DNA of 64,000 nucleotides from Achaetomiella virescens (GCA_031001845.1 JARNGD010000016.1:124001-188000); one strand, 5' to 3'. Counted from the stretch's first letter, positions 1-13,972 are shown. The notes: generated by a model from the sequence alone, not told the origin. Numbers and translations: made by a program.

Positions 1-3000
1 TCGGGTCCGCGCTGGGTTCGACGGCCAGCCCGAAGTAGTTGGACTGGGTGTCCGGGCATCCTGGGCAGCGCCCCGGCTGGTTCCCGGTGAGAGCTTTGGT
101 GGGGGCGGATGGCCGGTTGAGGGTGCCCCTTTCGGAGAAGGAATGGGCGAAGTTGTTGGCTTGCTATTCAGGTATGACTGGGAATTGGATCGGGCGTGGG
201 TGAGCCCTTGCGGGCTGACCGCCGCCACCGGACCTGGAGTCTTCATGGTGTAGTAGGACGGCCGGTCGTGGATCCTCTGCTCGGGTGGCATCTTGGTTGC
301 GGTTGGGCGAAATGGCGCGAGGCGAGCACAACACGTTTGCTGGATAGCGTGGTGATCGGAGAGTCGTGGCCGTGGCCTGTCATGAAGCCGCCATGGTGTG
401 CCGGTTGTCGTGAAGTCTGCGGAGTGAACAATGCCTGCTATGTCGTGGAAGTGATGTTGTCTCTCCAGGCAAGGAAGGGCGATGGTTCGAATACAAAGCG
501 GCTGGTTGTCGGTGAGATGTGAGAAGTAAAGGTCGACGAGGCTGGGTGAGGCGGTGGCGGGATTGGTAATAGTGAACAGTAGATGCGCTCACTCGCACGA
601 CCGATTTGAGACTCGGGGTCCTGGGCACTCTTGAGACGACGCAGACTCGGCTCCTGGTGGGGATTGCTAGGAATTTGCTGGGTCTTGTGGGTGGAGCAAG
701 CTGTTTAAAAATCCCTGTTCCCGTGATGCCGTCGTCTCGCCGAGTCACCAGGGCGTGGTGGGCGGGTTGGGGGGATACGCTTGATGGAGAGCAAGGCCGC
801 GGAAAGCCACAAGGCACATGTGCAGTTCAGTCCCTGAACAACCTGGAGTTCCCCGAGCGCAGTTCGACTGGCCGCGCAGCCCAAGCACCTTGGGGTGAGG
901 TGCAGTGATTTGGACGGGGAAGAATATGGCTAACGGACCAACAAAGGCCGAACTGAGAGGTTGACCTGGGTAACTAACGTTCCTGTATACCCTGTTCTCT
1001 GGTCTGGCGTTGGGGTCCGGATCCCGCTGAACGGATGGAAGTCGGGACAACCACTGGGTGGACGCGAACCAGGTGGCCGGCAGAGAACTGAGTAATCGAA
1101 AAGAAAAAGACAACTGGGAGAAAACGCTGGGCAGGAACAGAGACCCCTGCTGCTGCTGCTGTAGAAAACTAAAAAGTAGTCTGGCGGGATCACCGCCCCT
1201 GGTGTTTGGACGGGTCCCTGACTGGTCAGAACGTTGAAAAAGGGGCCGGCGATGCAAGGTCGATGACAGGATGAGCAGGGGAGCATCTGCTGCGGAGGGA
1301 ATGATCGGCAGTCCAGAAATGGCAGAAGAGGGCTCGCGGCGCGACTTTTTGACAGCCTGAGGAGCGTGGTGGCCCCACAGTGACCTCACTGGTGGAGGCG
1401 ACACAAAACCAGGCACTGGGTAGTTGGTTCAGGTCTTCCCTTCACTCATCTGTGTCAAGGAAAGGGAAACGCTTGGCTTCGAAGGCGCGTTGTTGCCGCC
1501 TCCCAGCCCGCCTGCCGCATGTTTCAGCCGTGGACCGTGAAATCTAGCGGCCCCAGACCCTCGCGGAGTCGGGCATCGGTTCCATGCTTCCCGTCTTCTT
1601 CGGTTACTGTCCTGCAGCTGCAATGGGCATTGCTCCGTCAAGCTGCAGGTCGCGAATCGAGAATACTGGATGTGGGGCACCCGTTGCGTCACTGTCAGCA
1701 GTGTCGTCATTGCCGATGGCCCCCGAGGGCGGTTGTATTGCCACTGCCCTCGAGGTGGACTACTGTATTATCCTGTAAATTACCACCCTTAGTTCCGAGT
1801 GAACTTCTCCCCCTGGCCTCCAGCTCAATTTGAACCAAGTCAGTACTTATCGCCTAACATCTTGCTGGAATCCCGATAAGTTTATCTCAGCTCACTCCCC
1901 TCTCTTGTGGAGAGAGGCCTCTTGGGGGCGGGCCCAACTGCGTCGACGATGGTGCCATCACTCGATGCCACTGATTCGTGGTGCACGAGACACCCATTCT
2001 TTGCGGCTCTCGGTCCCTGGGTGAGTCTTGGTCACCGTCCCTGATCTTGGAAGGAGCATGCGTTCTAGACCCTGAAAGACCGTCCCATCGGCGCATGCGC
2101 TCCCGTCCTTTTTCTTCGTAACCCGGCTCATCGGTTGGTCCCTTGTCTTGATCGGTTTCGGGTCCCACCACACCCCTCCGCAGCCGGGTGCCCTGGTTCG
2201 CCACGACTCGATGGCTGTCTCGGAACCGCCAGGCCGATCCGGTTCCACGATTCCAGAGCTTAGTTTGTGTCCGGCACGGATAATAGTGCAGCCGAGGGAA
2301 ATTGCTTCGGCAATCGCTGGCAAGATGAACACTCTTCCTCCACAGCAGCGTTTGTTTGATGTGCGATGCTTGAATTGTTAGGGTTGCTGCAGAGACAAAT
2401 CCGTTGGAATCGTCTCGGCCCGTGAAGGGGGCTGGTGGGGAACGTTTCCTCAGACCCCGACAAGCAAGAGTGATGCTCAATGAGACACAAGAGAACTCTG
2501 TCCATCTCTCTGCTTCCCATTGTGTACGCTTATGTACCCTCCGTCTATCTATGCAAGCCAAAAAGATGGGGAATCATGCCGCTGCAGCCCAAAACGCCGT
2601 CTGATGCATATCACACCGCTATTGTAGTCTCCTCCAACCAGAGTCCAACCCTTCCGCAAGCTATAGCCGGATGTAGAGATCCAGGCAGTCGATCCGCCAT
2701 TCCCTCCGGCCCAGGAGACTCCGCAGCCATTCCACGCCCAGGCCCGTCCACTCCGCCTTGGCTTTTGCGAGCTGTTGTGTGGCAGCGGTAGCCAGAGCGG
2801 CGGCCGTGGTTCAGCATATCAGCAACGACGGCCGTGGTCGTGGCATTGAAGTCGGCCGTTGCCGTGATGTTGGCCGCTTGCCCTGCAAAAATCCCTTGGC
2901 TCTCGTCCAGCCAGATTGGAACCAGTTGCCCCCGGCGTTCATAAAACAGCGGTCGGACCAGTTGCAGGACGTCAGGAAGAGGATCAGGAGGAGGACGGAG

Positions 3001-4537
3001 CAGTAGAAGCACGGACGCGTGATGGTGTAGGTGCAGACGAGGAAGAGGAGACGAATGCCGGCGAGGCATCGGACGGAATGAAGAGGATGGGGAGCCAACT
3101 GCAGCGGTCACGGAAGAGGTCAGTCTTCGTCCTCGGTCCCCAACAGCTGAGGAGAAAAGAACATGATGGCCGGGGTGTCTCACCTGCGAAGGCAAAACAT
3201 TGCGAGTTAGCGGCTGGCTTTGGGGGTCCAGCAAACCTCTTCGGGGAATCAGAGAGGTGCGAGAGGGGTGATTGAGGCGGCGAGGCTAGGGGGACAAGAA
3301 GCGGGTGATGGTCGGCAACGAGCACGGTGACTCGAAATGCGAAAAGCTCAAACTTGGGCGGTCTGAGTCATGTGGACACTGCCAATGATCGCGGCGCCTG
3401 TGGTGAGAGGAGCGCAGGCGAATCGTGGAGGAAGAGGAATTTTGGAGATATTCGCGGGCTGAGGTTAGTGTCCCACACAAATGAACGAAAGTCGGGAATA
3501 GTTTGAGGGACAGGGAGAGCTTCGGTTGCTGCAAGGCCAGTCGAGCACGGAGAACCCCGAATGCTTACTTAATTGGCAGAGCACATTGGGCATCGGACAT
3601 GTAGGACAACCACCACCAACTTGACCATCCTCTTGGACTTCTGTAAATCAAATTTGATGATCCCAAGCCCATGCCTGGTCCACTGGACTGTCTGGGATCG
3701 AGAAAGTCGCATGTGTAGTGTTTCTCGTTGAGGACAAGCCGCTGCCTGAGGTACCCCACAGCTCCTTGTCAGCTCCTCGGTAGTCAGATATTTCATGCCG
3801 ATTCATCCATCATCACACTCCTCCCACCCTGCTCACCAGAGTCACAGTTCAGTTATAACAATTCCTGCCTCAACGGACAAAGGCTGCTGTCGACCGGTAA
3901 CCGTTGCCATCGCCTTTCTCTTTATTTTTTTTAAGGGCGGAGTGACATGAGATTTGTCAAGGCCACGAGAGAGAATCCAATCGTGTGGTCCCCATTGGGC
4001 CGTTGAGCTCCTTCCCGCAGGTTGCCAGTGCTGGAACGCGCCACAACGACGGACACGTGTAACCGCTAAAGAGGGAAGCTCGGGCACCCAACCGCTCCCA
4101 GTCGCCTCGACCGCCTGGAAGATAATTTTCGGGAGCACGCAAGCCATCATCATCTATCCACATACATTCCACGGGCAGAGAGCCATCAGACAAACGCCAG
4201 CTGCTGCCCTCATTTTTATTCTTTTTTTTCTTCACATCTACAGCAGAAACCCGCGGCCACCTCTGCTGCTTGCTGGAACGCAGCAGCACTGCCGGACGCG
4301 TTCTGCCGCAGAATTCATTGCTGCTGGAGCTGTTGCCCACGGTTCATTCATCCCAAGAGCTAACCTAGCTCTCGTCTGTTTTACTGCATCTCGTGCTTTT
4401 TTCGAGGAAGGTTGGTATATGCATCCTGTCTTGCCCACTGTCCTGCCGCTTCCTTCATTCCGTCAGCCGCCCGTCGCCTGTCATCCCGCGCCGGCTTCCC
4501 CACTAATCTGAAGTCCGACCTCACAGACAACGACGCC
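1..4537. other. Intergenic region, no gene supported
   Basis: I see no reading frame with recognisable domains. The open frames are short, overlap on both strands and look like GC-driven chance. A short CAG/CTG run lies near 1147-1163 and a T-rich stretch near 4208-4232. One minus-strand stretch (about 2610-3100) reads as loosely protein-like in pieces across different frames, but with no domain or consistent exon structure. The last few hundred bases are probably the promoter and 5' UTR of the EDC4-like gene. Confidence 0.5.
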
Positions 4538-7500
4538 ATGTCGAACTATAGCTTGCCGGGCGGCACCGGCCCTGCCGACGCAGAACCGAACCCCAAGTTC
4601 GAGTCGCTGCTCGCCCAGCTCCGCCTCCAGTCTTCACCCAGTCCCGGTCCTGGCGCAAGCGGCGGCCAAGATTATCACGGCCAATTCAACTTCGGCCAGC
4701 CCTACTATGGCCACCACTCGAACGCCGACTCCCCGAGCCTCCAAAATTCGACGGACTCGCCTGCCTTCTTGCCCGAAGCTCCCACACCGCCAGTCGGCTT
4801 TTCCCACTCGCAATACCCTCCTGGATTAATGAACCACATGGCCACAACTCGTGGCGCCGGCGCCGGCGCGGGAGACGATCGAACCGCCCATCTGCTGAAC
4901 CTGCTCAAGTTCAGCGGCCAAAGCGGCCAGAGCGGCCAGGGCGGCCACTCGGCGTCGCATCAGCCGTCGACTCGTGAGCCGCCCATGAACTTTGCGCCCG
5001 CACCTGTCGCCCCTCCGGTCATCCACGCCCCCGCTCCCGCAGCTGCCGACCCCACGGGCTTGCTCGCCGCCCTTATGAAGGGCAACCTGCAGCCTGAGCC
5101 GTCCAAGCCAGAGCCCAGCTCGTCGAATTGGAACCACCAATCCTCACCTCCGTCGGGCACCCAGCAGTATTTGCTTAACCTCCTCAACAGGCCAAAGCCT
5201 AGCCAGCACGATCCGGCCGACACCGCCGAATCCAGCCTGCTCACCCCGCCGCCTCCTGGTGACGACGTGAAGGATGTCGAGAGCCACGACGGTCGTTCTG
5301 CAGAGCCTACCCTTGTGGGCACCCTCGCTTCGCGCTCCGAGTTCGACTTCGAGCCAAGAACCTCGAGTCTCCGCCGCCAAAGTTCGATTCGACCCCTCAC
5401 TCGCAGCATTCGCAGCAGTCGGCCCAGAGGCCGGGTCCTCTCGGTTACTCGGACCAGTTTGATGTTCTTTCGGGATCGTCTCCGATCCATCGAACACCGA
5501 AGTCGTCCACAACCCCTGGAGCTTCCGGCTCCACCGTGGGTGCTGGCCATCCTGCGCCCATCCAGATCCTCAAGAAGCCAGACGCCACTCAAGTCCCGCA
5601 CGAGCAGAAGCGCCCACTCAGCGATCGCGGCGCCATCGAGAGCCCCGACCATTCCCGGCGCAAGTTGGACCATCCTACCTCCCCCCTTTCGCAGATGCAT
5701 GCCGCCTTGCCGCCGACTCGAACAAGCGGTTCACCAACCGGCGGCAAGAAGAGAGTGTGGCCGATGCCGTTAGCGGACTCGCTGGGCAAGCCGACAGGGA
5801 GGCGAGGGATGCCCTGGCCCGCGCCGAGCAGGAACAAGCGCATGCCGGACCCTTCCGCCCTGTCGAGCCGACTTCCGAGGAGCTGCTCCAAACCGTCTCC
5901 TCCCCTGTCAAGGGCGAGCACTCCGAGGAAGAGGACCGCGCCTTCCTGGACTCCTCCCTCGCGCCCGACGCCGCTCAGGAATACAAGGATAGTGGAGACG
6001 ACGCTGTCCCGGTTGCTCAGGGAGCCGTGGCCGACAGTTGGGAGAGTGCCGAGAACGAGGAGATTGTCGTCATCGAGGAGACGGCCGCCCCGGTCAAGGT
6101 GTACAACTTCCCTATGAAGCCCTGGATCACCATCAGCCTTCAGGAGATTGACGAGTCCCGCCCTGTGTTTCGGGAGGAGGCCATCCTCGACATTGCGCGC
6201 CTCAAGAAGGACTTCGACCAGGTCGACCGCAACCTCGTCTCGGCCTCAGAGACCTACATGGCCTACGGCATGTCCAAGGCCGGTGGTCTACGTGTCATCA
6301 GGCAGGAGGATGGGAAGGATGCTAAGCTCTTCACCGACACCAAGGATCGCATTTTCAATGTTGCCATCTCGTCCTCTCCCGCCACCCACCATCCCAAGGA
6401 GGCAATCATTGGTACCGGCGTCAGCGGCACCGTTTACTGGGTTCAGCTCAAGAACGGCGACCGTGATCATCTGGAGGATGCCCATCCGGAGCAGTACGGG
6501 TTCGCCCTGCCGCCCATCTCTGCCCAAGAAGGCGGCGATGCGCCCGGGGGCGTGCTCAAGACGCGCTCTCGCCCTCTTCCATGCACCCAGACTTCTTCGC
6601 GGTTGGCAGGGGTAAGTCCATCAACATTGTCTGGCCCTCGTTCATTTTCGAGAACAATCTCTTCAAGAATGGCCATGACCGTGTTGTCGACACCGACAGG
6701 CTCATGAAGCAATGTTCTCTAAAAATCAACACCGGCAAGGCCGGCAAGGACTTCACCTTCAGCCAGGATGATACGATTGTTGTCTCGCTGGACAAATCGG
6801 GCCGAGTTAAGTTCTGGGACGTCCGCGACCTGACAGCCGTCAAGGAGGGCTCAGACCCTCTGAATCCCCTCCCAGCCCGGACGTCGCTGGAGATCAAGGA
6901 GCCCCTCATGACGCTGACCACCACGCCCGAGGGCGAAAAGGCGTGGCCCACGTCAGTATTGCTGCTGGATAAGTTCCGGCCCTACCAGAAGCGTGCGGCC
7001 CTGCGCTACATGATCGTGGGCATGAAACAGAACCACACCCTCCAGCTCTGGGATCTCGCCCTGGTAAACCGGTGCAGGAGTTCAACTTCCCGCACAACAA
7101 GGAGTCGGACGCTGTCTGCAGCGTCATGTACCATGCCCCATCCAGCATGATCATCGTCGGCCACCCCACCCGCAACTCGATCTACTTCCTGCACCTCTCC
7201 GCGCCCAAGTACACCCTCAAGAACTTGTCGCAGGTCGACTACATCCAGCGCCTCGTCGCCCAGGACTCTTCGATCCCGCAGCCAGAGTCTACTGCCGTCA
7301 TTAGTGGTATTCGGGAGTACTCGTTCGCCAACAAGGGCGTTCTTCGCAGCCTCAATATCCTCGAGAATCCCGCCGCTCGGGCGACAGTGACGAGCCGACC
7401 CTCTTCGAGCTGTATGCTATGCATTCCAAAGGCGTTACCTGCTTGTTCATCAAGCAGTCCGAGCTGGGCTGGACGAAGGACAACAAGGTAATTGCTCCGG

Positions 7501-9520
7501 CTGATGCTGTGGACGCCGGCCTCGCCAAAATCTCGAAACTCGTGGCGCCGCCTCCGGCCCAGCCTGCTGAGACACTGCAGCCCAGTGTCCCGAGCGATAC
7601 CACCCCGACTCCGCAGATTCGGATCGCTACGCGTGGTTCTAAGGACGCCATGCTCAAGGTCCCTTCGCCTCAGGTTGACGAGAAGAAGAGCGCAGAGTCC
7701 ATTTCGCCGCCAAAGCTTGAGCGTAAGGACGAGGTTGAAACACCGGTTCCTGCGCCCGAGCGAAACGAGAAGAAGGGCCGGAAGAAGAAGGCGGCAGCAG
7801 CGGCCGCCGCCGCAGCTGCCGCCGCAGCTGCTGGTGCCCCTGATCGCGACCACCCTTCAACGAACGGTGCGCCTTCCCAGGGCAAGCCCAAGGCTTCTCG
7901 CAACGTCGATTCCTCGGAAGCCCCTGCAGGAAAATTTTCCGCCGACCTTGCATTCACATCGAACACGGTTTCTCAAGAACAACTCGACGCCGTTATCGCC
8001 AAAATGGAGTCACGCATTGTCAGCAGCCTGTCAGGTCGCTTTGACACCGTTTTCCACGACATTCTGAAGCAAATGGAGAGCTTCCAGGACAACCGCGACT
8101 CGGCCTTCGCAAACAGCCAGTCTGCGCTGCTACAATTGTGGCAGATGTCCTGAACGACAACACCGAAGCCGTGCTGAAGAATCTGATCATCGCGCAGATC
8201 AACAACAACGTCATTCCCTCGGTTCGCAGCGCCATTGACAAGTCGGTTTCCGAGCAGCTGAGTGCCAAGTCGAATGCCCAAGTCAATGCCATCCAGAAGG
8301 AGATCCAGAGGCTGCTGCCCAATGTTGTGAACCAAACCATGCAGAAGCCCGACATCATCAAGCCCATCTCGGACAAGGTCTCCCACAACGTCAATGCTCA
8401 GGTCGACGCGCAGATTGCCAAGTCTCTCAATTCTCTCACACCTGCTCTGGCGAAGACAACGGCTCAGACGGTGCATCAGCGTATTGTTGAGGACGTCAAT
8501 AACCGCATCAGCGAGGCCTTTGAGCAGCTCGAGGAGCGCCGTCGGGAGGAAGGCGCCAAGCTTGACCGGCTCGTCGCTCAGACGCAGGATCTCTCCAATG
8601 CCATCTCGTCCCTGGCTGCGTCGCAGGCGCAGCTTCAGAAGGAACTAGCCTCTCTGAAGCACCATGTTACCGAGCAGGGCCGCGAACGGGCTTCAGACCC
8701 CGAAGGGCATGTGCATGGGCATGCTCATACCCTCAGCGGCGTTGGTCCCCACGGCTTGCCCAGCAGCGGTTCTCGAGAGCTTGTCAACTATTCCGCTCAG
8801 CATCATCAACAGCTCCAGCATCCGCACCAATCCCCTACCACGCACCAGCATCCCGCCCAGGCTCCATACCCCTCGCTCCAGCACCAGCATCAGCATCAAT
8901 ACACCAATCAGGAGCAGCAGGTGGTTTTCGCGCCTCTGAGCCGCCAAGATCGCCAGAAGGTGGAGCTCAACAACATGATCGATGCGATCGACGGACTGAT
9001 GCGTGCCGGTAACTACGACGAGGCAATGCTTCGGTGGCTGCAGTCGGGAGACAGGGCCGAGGAGATCTTCCAGCAAGTACTCTCCAGCTACAACCCCATC
9101 TTTGTCCAGGACCTTCAGCCCTCCCTGTTGCTGTCTGTCGGCGCGACCGTCTCGGTTGATCTGAGCCGCAACTCGCAAAAATTGATGAAGAAAATCAACC
9201 TCCTGGAGGTTGTCATCTATGCCTTCAATCAGAACCTTGGCTCACTGGTACGTTCCGCTTCCCCTTCCTGACTTGCAAGCTCGCGCTAACCAAGTCACTC
9301 GCACTGCAGATATCAGGTCCGAGAAGTCACGCCCAAGATCATGACGCTCTTGAAGACGCGGATTGAGCAGCTCTTCCTCGAGATTAGCCGGATCGCGCCG
9401 CATGACCAGGCGCTGAAGACGCTCTCCAACATGAGCCAGGTTGCTGGCCGCATTGCGGACAATGTCCAGATGCGCCACGGTCCCATGCACACCGCCGACC
9501 ACATGGGCCCCCCCTACTGA
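4538..9520 (+). CDS. EDC4/Ge-1-like mRNA-decapping scaffold (WD40), with six apparent frame breaks
   Basis: Enhancer of mRNA-decapping 4-like protein, a cytoplasmic P-body scaffold that links DCP1/DCP2. The start MSNYSLPGG at 4538 opens a low-complexity Pro/Ser/Gln-rich N-terminus of about 500 residues. A WD40 region (about 520-980, nt 6096-7480) follows, with blocks such as VKFWDVRDL and HTLQLWDLAL. Next come a basic KKGRKKK stretch and poly-Ala run (nt 7770-7833), a helical segment, a His/Gln-rich linker (nt 8800-8925) and the C-terminal helical domain (NLGSLVREVTPKIM to HMGPPY). One intron, 9248-9316 (69 bp, phase 0), joins the last exon; the stop is at 9518-9520. The total is about 1.64k residues. 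The frame changes near 5350, 5751, 6563, 7067, 7375 and 8135, each equivalent to one missing base, and the protein reads on smoothly after each. I see no splice sites there, so these look like sequence errors. Family call sure; functional state less so. Confidence 0.86.
9248..9316 (+). other. Intron of the EDC4-like gene
   Basis: A GTACGT donor follows the Leu codon at 9245-9247. Two AGs are near the 3' end. The one ending at 9309 would shift the frame, and the one ending at 9316 restores VREVTPKIM, so the second was chosen. Phase 0, 69 bp. Confidence 0.8.
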
Positions 9521-10837
9521 GTTGACGGCGAGTTTGGCATGGTGACGATCAGTTGATGAAGGCAGTGATTTTGGCTCTGGATTGGTCATGGTGATTATTG
9601 GTTGATACCCCGGGTCAGTGTCGTGGTGGCAGTTCTCCGGCGGCAAACAGGATGGGCTATTAGGTCGGTTGCGCTCTGTTTCTTACAATTCTTGCTTTGG
9701 TTCCTCACTTGCGATGGGCCCATGACTCACCCATGGGGATCTGCCTGTCCATCCAGGTCCTGCACAAGATCTCTTCTGGGTTGGTTTGCAGGTCAGCGAA
9801 GCAGGAGAACTCCCGTTTTCTTGTCTCAAATTGTTATGTAGAGTACCTGGACTTCCGAGTCGAGCGAACATAAGTCATTTCACTTCGCCTTGCCGCAACG
9901 CTCAAGAGCATCTCTGAGGAGTGTTGTAAGAGTGTTGAAGTGTTGGAGAGCATCATCGAGTGGGAGCACTGGTCTGCTGCCTGCCTTCCTCCAAAGGGTG
10001 CTGTTGCTGCTTGCTTCTCCCATCTTCTGTAAGGCAAAAACGATGGCGGTTGGCACCAGGGCAGAACAGCTGTCCATTCTGAGTTTTCTACTCACCCATA
10101 TCGGTTTGCAAAGCACAGCACCCGCTCGGTGTTGGATGTCTTAGTCTGGTGGAAACTCTTCGCACTTCAGGTGTCGGGTAGACCAGTCAGCCTTGCGGGG
10201 GGGCCTAAGACAGCCTAGGGGCTACAGGGATTTTGTTGGCCTGCCTGCAGCTCCCAGCCTTAACAAGGGGTCGTTCAGCGGATGCCATACCTCATTCACC
10301 CAGACACATCTGCTGCAAGTAGGACTTGGCCTGGTTCGATGAAGGTCTCTTCCAGACACAGGCTTTCAATTCTGCCTGCTGAAAGCCCCTGTCCGGCCAT
10401 CAAACAACCCCCAATGATGCGGAACAGGCACTTGATTGGACCCGAGTCACATTGCCCCAATCAACAAGAACAAAATCCGGGTTCTTGCCTATCAGGATTG
10501 TCCAGATACAGCAAACCAGTCGTTGGCGGCAAAGGAACAGGCCTCATCACACAATCTTCGGTCATGGCGTTCGGTCTCTTCCTGAGTCCTAGCAACCCCT
10601 GGTGGCACAGCCGGCAGGCAGCCAGGACACAAACAAAAGGACCGTGTCACCTCATTTCACTCTGGTTCATGTAACCCCTTTGCACATTAATACTGTGGTC
10701 ACTTCATTCATCCATTCCTCACACACATCACAGGGCCAACTTGGCCTTTGTTATATTACCACCGCTGCTGCCGCTGCCCCGGCCTTATTCTTGACAGCTA
10801 CTTGACTGCGTCAAGGGCAACCCTACTTCACGGCAGA
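9521..10837. other. Intergenic region, nothing recognised
   Basis: It holds the 3' UTR of the EDC4-like gene and the upstream region of the AAA+ ATPase gene. No conserved protein, RNA gene or repeat was recognised. The sequence is not RIP-mutated: CA and TG are common. Confidence 0.5.
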
Positions 10838-13189
10838 ATGCCTTTGACAAACATAAGCCGGAAGGAGATGTCAGAGAAGATATGGAAATGGAGGTATAAA
10901 ATCCAGCACATAGGCAGACAGCGGCGAGAAAACCCTCCCGACTTCTCATCGTCCGAGTCTGGTGACACCAAACCCAAGACCAGAGTCAGCAAGAAGACGG
11001 TCTCAGCCGCTGTCGCCACTGCTGCCGCCAGAAACAACAGCAAGAATGGAGAGGTCAAAGCCAGCGCATCGATCAAGACGCTGTACGAGGGTCCCAACAG
11101 CCGAGAGGACTTCTACAACTGGGTCGACTACCCTCCCAGACAGATGAGCAAGAGCGCGACAAAGGCGCAGGAACGCGTGGCCATCAGGTGTACAAGGTGA
11201 AGGATACGGAGAAGCCAGTCATCTCGGGTGCGGTTCAGCCTGCGGTACTACATGCTCGAGATCCAGAATCCGCTGCTGGTAGCTGCACTGGCCGAGATTC
11301 TCAAGAAGCAGGACAACCACCTGGACATCGGCGAGAACGCCATCTTCAAGCATCCCTTTCGGAGCTGTATTTCGGCTACGACGACATTGTGGTCAAGCAC
11401 CGTTCCCTGGAGAAGACGGATCCCGCCAACCCGCTCAATCCCTACCTGCTATTGCTGATTAAGCAGCTCGACGACATGTTTGTCGACACGCGACGAAGCT
11501 GAAGGCCCTGCGAGAGAACGGCCTGATCTCGTTCAAGCTGGCCTGGGCCCTGTTCCCCAGGGACACGACGTTATCTCCTGGGGCAGCAAGTGCGAGCTCC
11601 TGTGCAAAGTCACCAACACAACACGTCCTACCAAACCCAGAGCGGGAAAGTCACCTTCGTCATACACGGCAAAGTGCTTCGCTTCAATGGCAGGGTTTCT
11701 TCTGGGAGGACTACGGCACCAGTACCGCTCAGTTCGCCGGCAACCGGCCTGTCACCGAGCTGGACGCCTACCCGCTCGACCTGCACGAGTCGGCCGAGGA
11801 AGTCGAGAGCCGGTCGACTGCCCGCGGTATGAAGGTTCTCGACTACCAGGGCCTGACGTAACGCCAGATACACCGGCATCGCCATCTACTCGGCGGCCAA
11901 GCAGTCCGGGAATTATAATGTCGAAGGCAGGGTTCTCATCGACGTCGTCGGATACAACAGGCACCACCTGGCTCAGGGTGCGCGGGAGGCAGCGACCCGC
12001 ACACGAGGGAGAGGCAGCTGGTGGTCGGAGAAGACGAATATACCAACCCCAGCAGCACCGTGATGGGGAGTCCCAATACGACTGTGGCATCTGTTGGTAC
12101 GTCCACCGCTATCCACAGGCTCACGGTAGCTGCCCAGGAGCGGAACAAGAAGGCCATGTTGGAGCTTGAGGCGAAAGAGTCGCTGCTCATGTACATGTTC
12201 CCTCTGATCCAGGGGTATGCACTCAAGAACAAGCTTTGGGTATCTTTTTTCGTAGAGGAAATCAAGCCCGTGGTCTGGAACGACGAGGCGTTTGAGCACC
12301 TGGTCTACAAGGAGCAGCAGAAGGACCTCGTCATGTCATCTGTCGAGAGTCACTGCAGCAGCGCGGCTCCCAGGACGGCAAAGCAACCCAAGGCCTTGGA
12401 CGATGTTATTGCCGGCAAGGGTAGGTATAGCCGCGACGCGTATCAGTTGAGTTGTTTATAGTACTGACGCCAAGAATAGGCCAGGGCTTGGTCATGCTGC
12501 TCAGCGGGCTCCCCGGTATAGGCAAAACGCTCATGGCCGAGGCGGTGGCAGACCGCACGCGTCGCCCGCTCTTCTACCTGCAGGCCGAGGACCTGGGCGT
12601 CAGCGCGGCGGTGCTAGGCGCCAACATCAAGAAGGTGTTCCAGATGGCGACGGAGTGGGATGCAGTGATCTTGCTGGACGAGGCCGATGTGTTCATGGCC
12701 GAGCGGCACCCGCAGGACATTGCGCGCAACGAGCTTGTATCTATCTTTCTGCGCGAGCTCGAGTACTTCAGGGGGATCATCTTCCTCACCACCAACCTGT
12801 ACAGCACCATCGACTCAGCCTTCCGCAGCCGCGTCAGCCTGCATCTGCTCTTCAACGCCCTGACGCCCGAGTCTCGCACATTCACCTGGTGCAAGTTCCT
12901 AGACCGGCTGCCGCCTACCCTGCAGGCCAAATCGGATGGCCGGGTGCCGGCACAGACTGCGAAGGAGATGGCGGACGACGGCGTCCTGACCAGTGAGGAT
13001 ATCAAGGAGCTCGCGGCGTGGCAGCTCAACGGGCGCAAGATCAAGACGGCGGTCAAGATGACGAGGAACTGGTGCGACTACAAGGGCTACCCGATGACGC
13101 TGTCGAGGCTGGAGAATGGCATTAAGGTGACGAGCCCGCATGCAAGTAAGTCCAGCCACCAGCAAGATACTTCGCTGTACGACGATTAG
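10838..13189 (+). CDS. AAA+ ATPase of a fungal-specific type, frame-broken in its N-terminal half
   Basis: A P-loop ATPase. The C-terminal half is intact. Walker A GLPGIGKT (nt 12508-12531), Walker B AVILLDEADVF (about 12663-12695), a sensor-1-like TTNLYSTID and the SRVSLHL arginine region follow in order, then a helical lid ending at TAG 13187-13189. The N-terminal half resembles the domain that precedes AAA in large fungal ATPase families (I associate it with DUF7025), with blocks such as LRYYMLEIQNPLL, LPYLLLLIKQL-type helices and FELGAL-type strands only loosely matched. The start at 10838 (MPLTNISRKE) is the first in-frame Met with a plausible leader. One intron, 12421-12479 (59 bp, phase 1), lies just before Walker A. 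Between about 11180 and 11995 the frame changes at least nine times, mostly as one-base losses and twice (near 11226 and 11857) in the other direction. The substrate and cell location are unknown. Confidence 0.75.
12421..12479 (+). other. Intron of the AAA+ ATPase gene
   Basis: GTAGGT donor and AATAG acceptor, 59 bp, phase 1. Removing it joins the DDVIAGKG segment to QGLVMLLSGLPGIGKT in frame. Confidence 0.8.
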
Positions 13190-13972
13190 GGGAGGAATAT
13201 GAACCATCGATGCATGGTCACGTCGCCTAGGGGTTTCGTTAACATCGGGGGGGCAAGGTGTGGATGCGTAGGACAGTATCATGACACCTCGGCAGATGGG
13301 GGGGCACACTGTCCAGTTGAGACAGCCTGTCCTGGTAGTATCACCGCCCCCGGCCGAGGATTTCTTTATGACTCTGGCTAGGCGAATGGAAATATCAAAC
13401 ACCGTTTAGAATGTGGTTACGTTAAGACACTTGTTCGGTAGTCCGGTGGACGTCTAGAGCCGGTGGCTCATGTGTAGCATCACGGTGTTCTGCTTTTTGG
13501 CTGGATGCAAGGCCCACTGCTTCTTTGTGACCATCATATCGAACTCAAGAAGCCCGTGGTGGACCACCGCCCGAGATGTCGGGTTCCTGACTGGGAATCC
13601 CGCACCCAACGAGGACGGGTGCATCTCACGGTGCTGGACCGGCCGGGAGCCAAGTCGCCTTCACTCCAATCCCGACGAAGCTTTCTTAGGCCGCTACTGC
13701 ACCGAACGTGACCCCTCTTGTCAATACGAGCTGGTGGCGTTGGCGTCTCTTGGCATCGCTCAACCAGGTGCCGGCTTGTCACTCTACCAGGACAGTATGA
13801 CAGCACAACACGGGCAGTACACTTAAGTGGGCACCCTCGGTCCCGAAGATGACTATAAGGCTTGCTCCTGCCGCCGATCTCATTGTCAACCCCCCGTCCA
13901 CCTTTCTGTCCATATTATCACACGAACCCACGCGCCACCGTCAATCATACACGCTCGTCCGTATACGACACA
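13190..13972. other. Intergenic region, nothing recognised
   Basis: This lies between the AAA+ ATPase stop and the secreted-protein start. No conserved frame and no repeat. A CT/CA-rich stretch at about 13880-13960 is probably the promoter-proximal leader of the next gene. Confidence 0.45.

Noticed and set aside
745..1416. 223-residue minus-strand open frame
   Set aside because: It is Ser/Pro/Arg-rich with no conserved block and overlaps other frames on both strands.
2611..3234. Long minus-strand open frame with an apparently protein-like middle
   Set aside because: The plausible pieces fall in different frames, with no signal, domain or consistent splice sites. GC-rich DNA gives such frames by chance.
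4960..5700. 246-residue minus-strand open frame
   Set aside because: Antisense shadow of the EDC4-like N-terminal region, explained by its codon composition.
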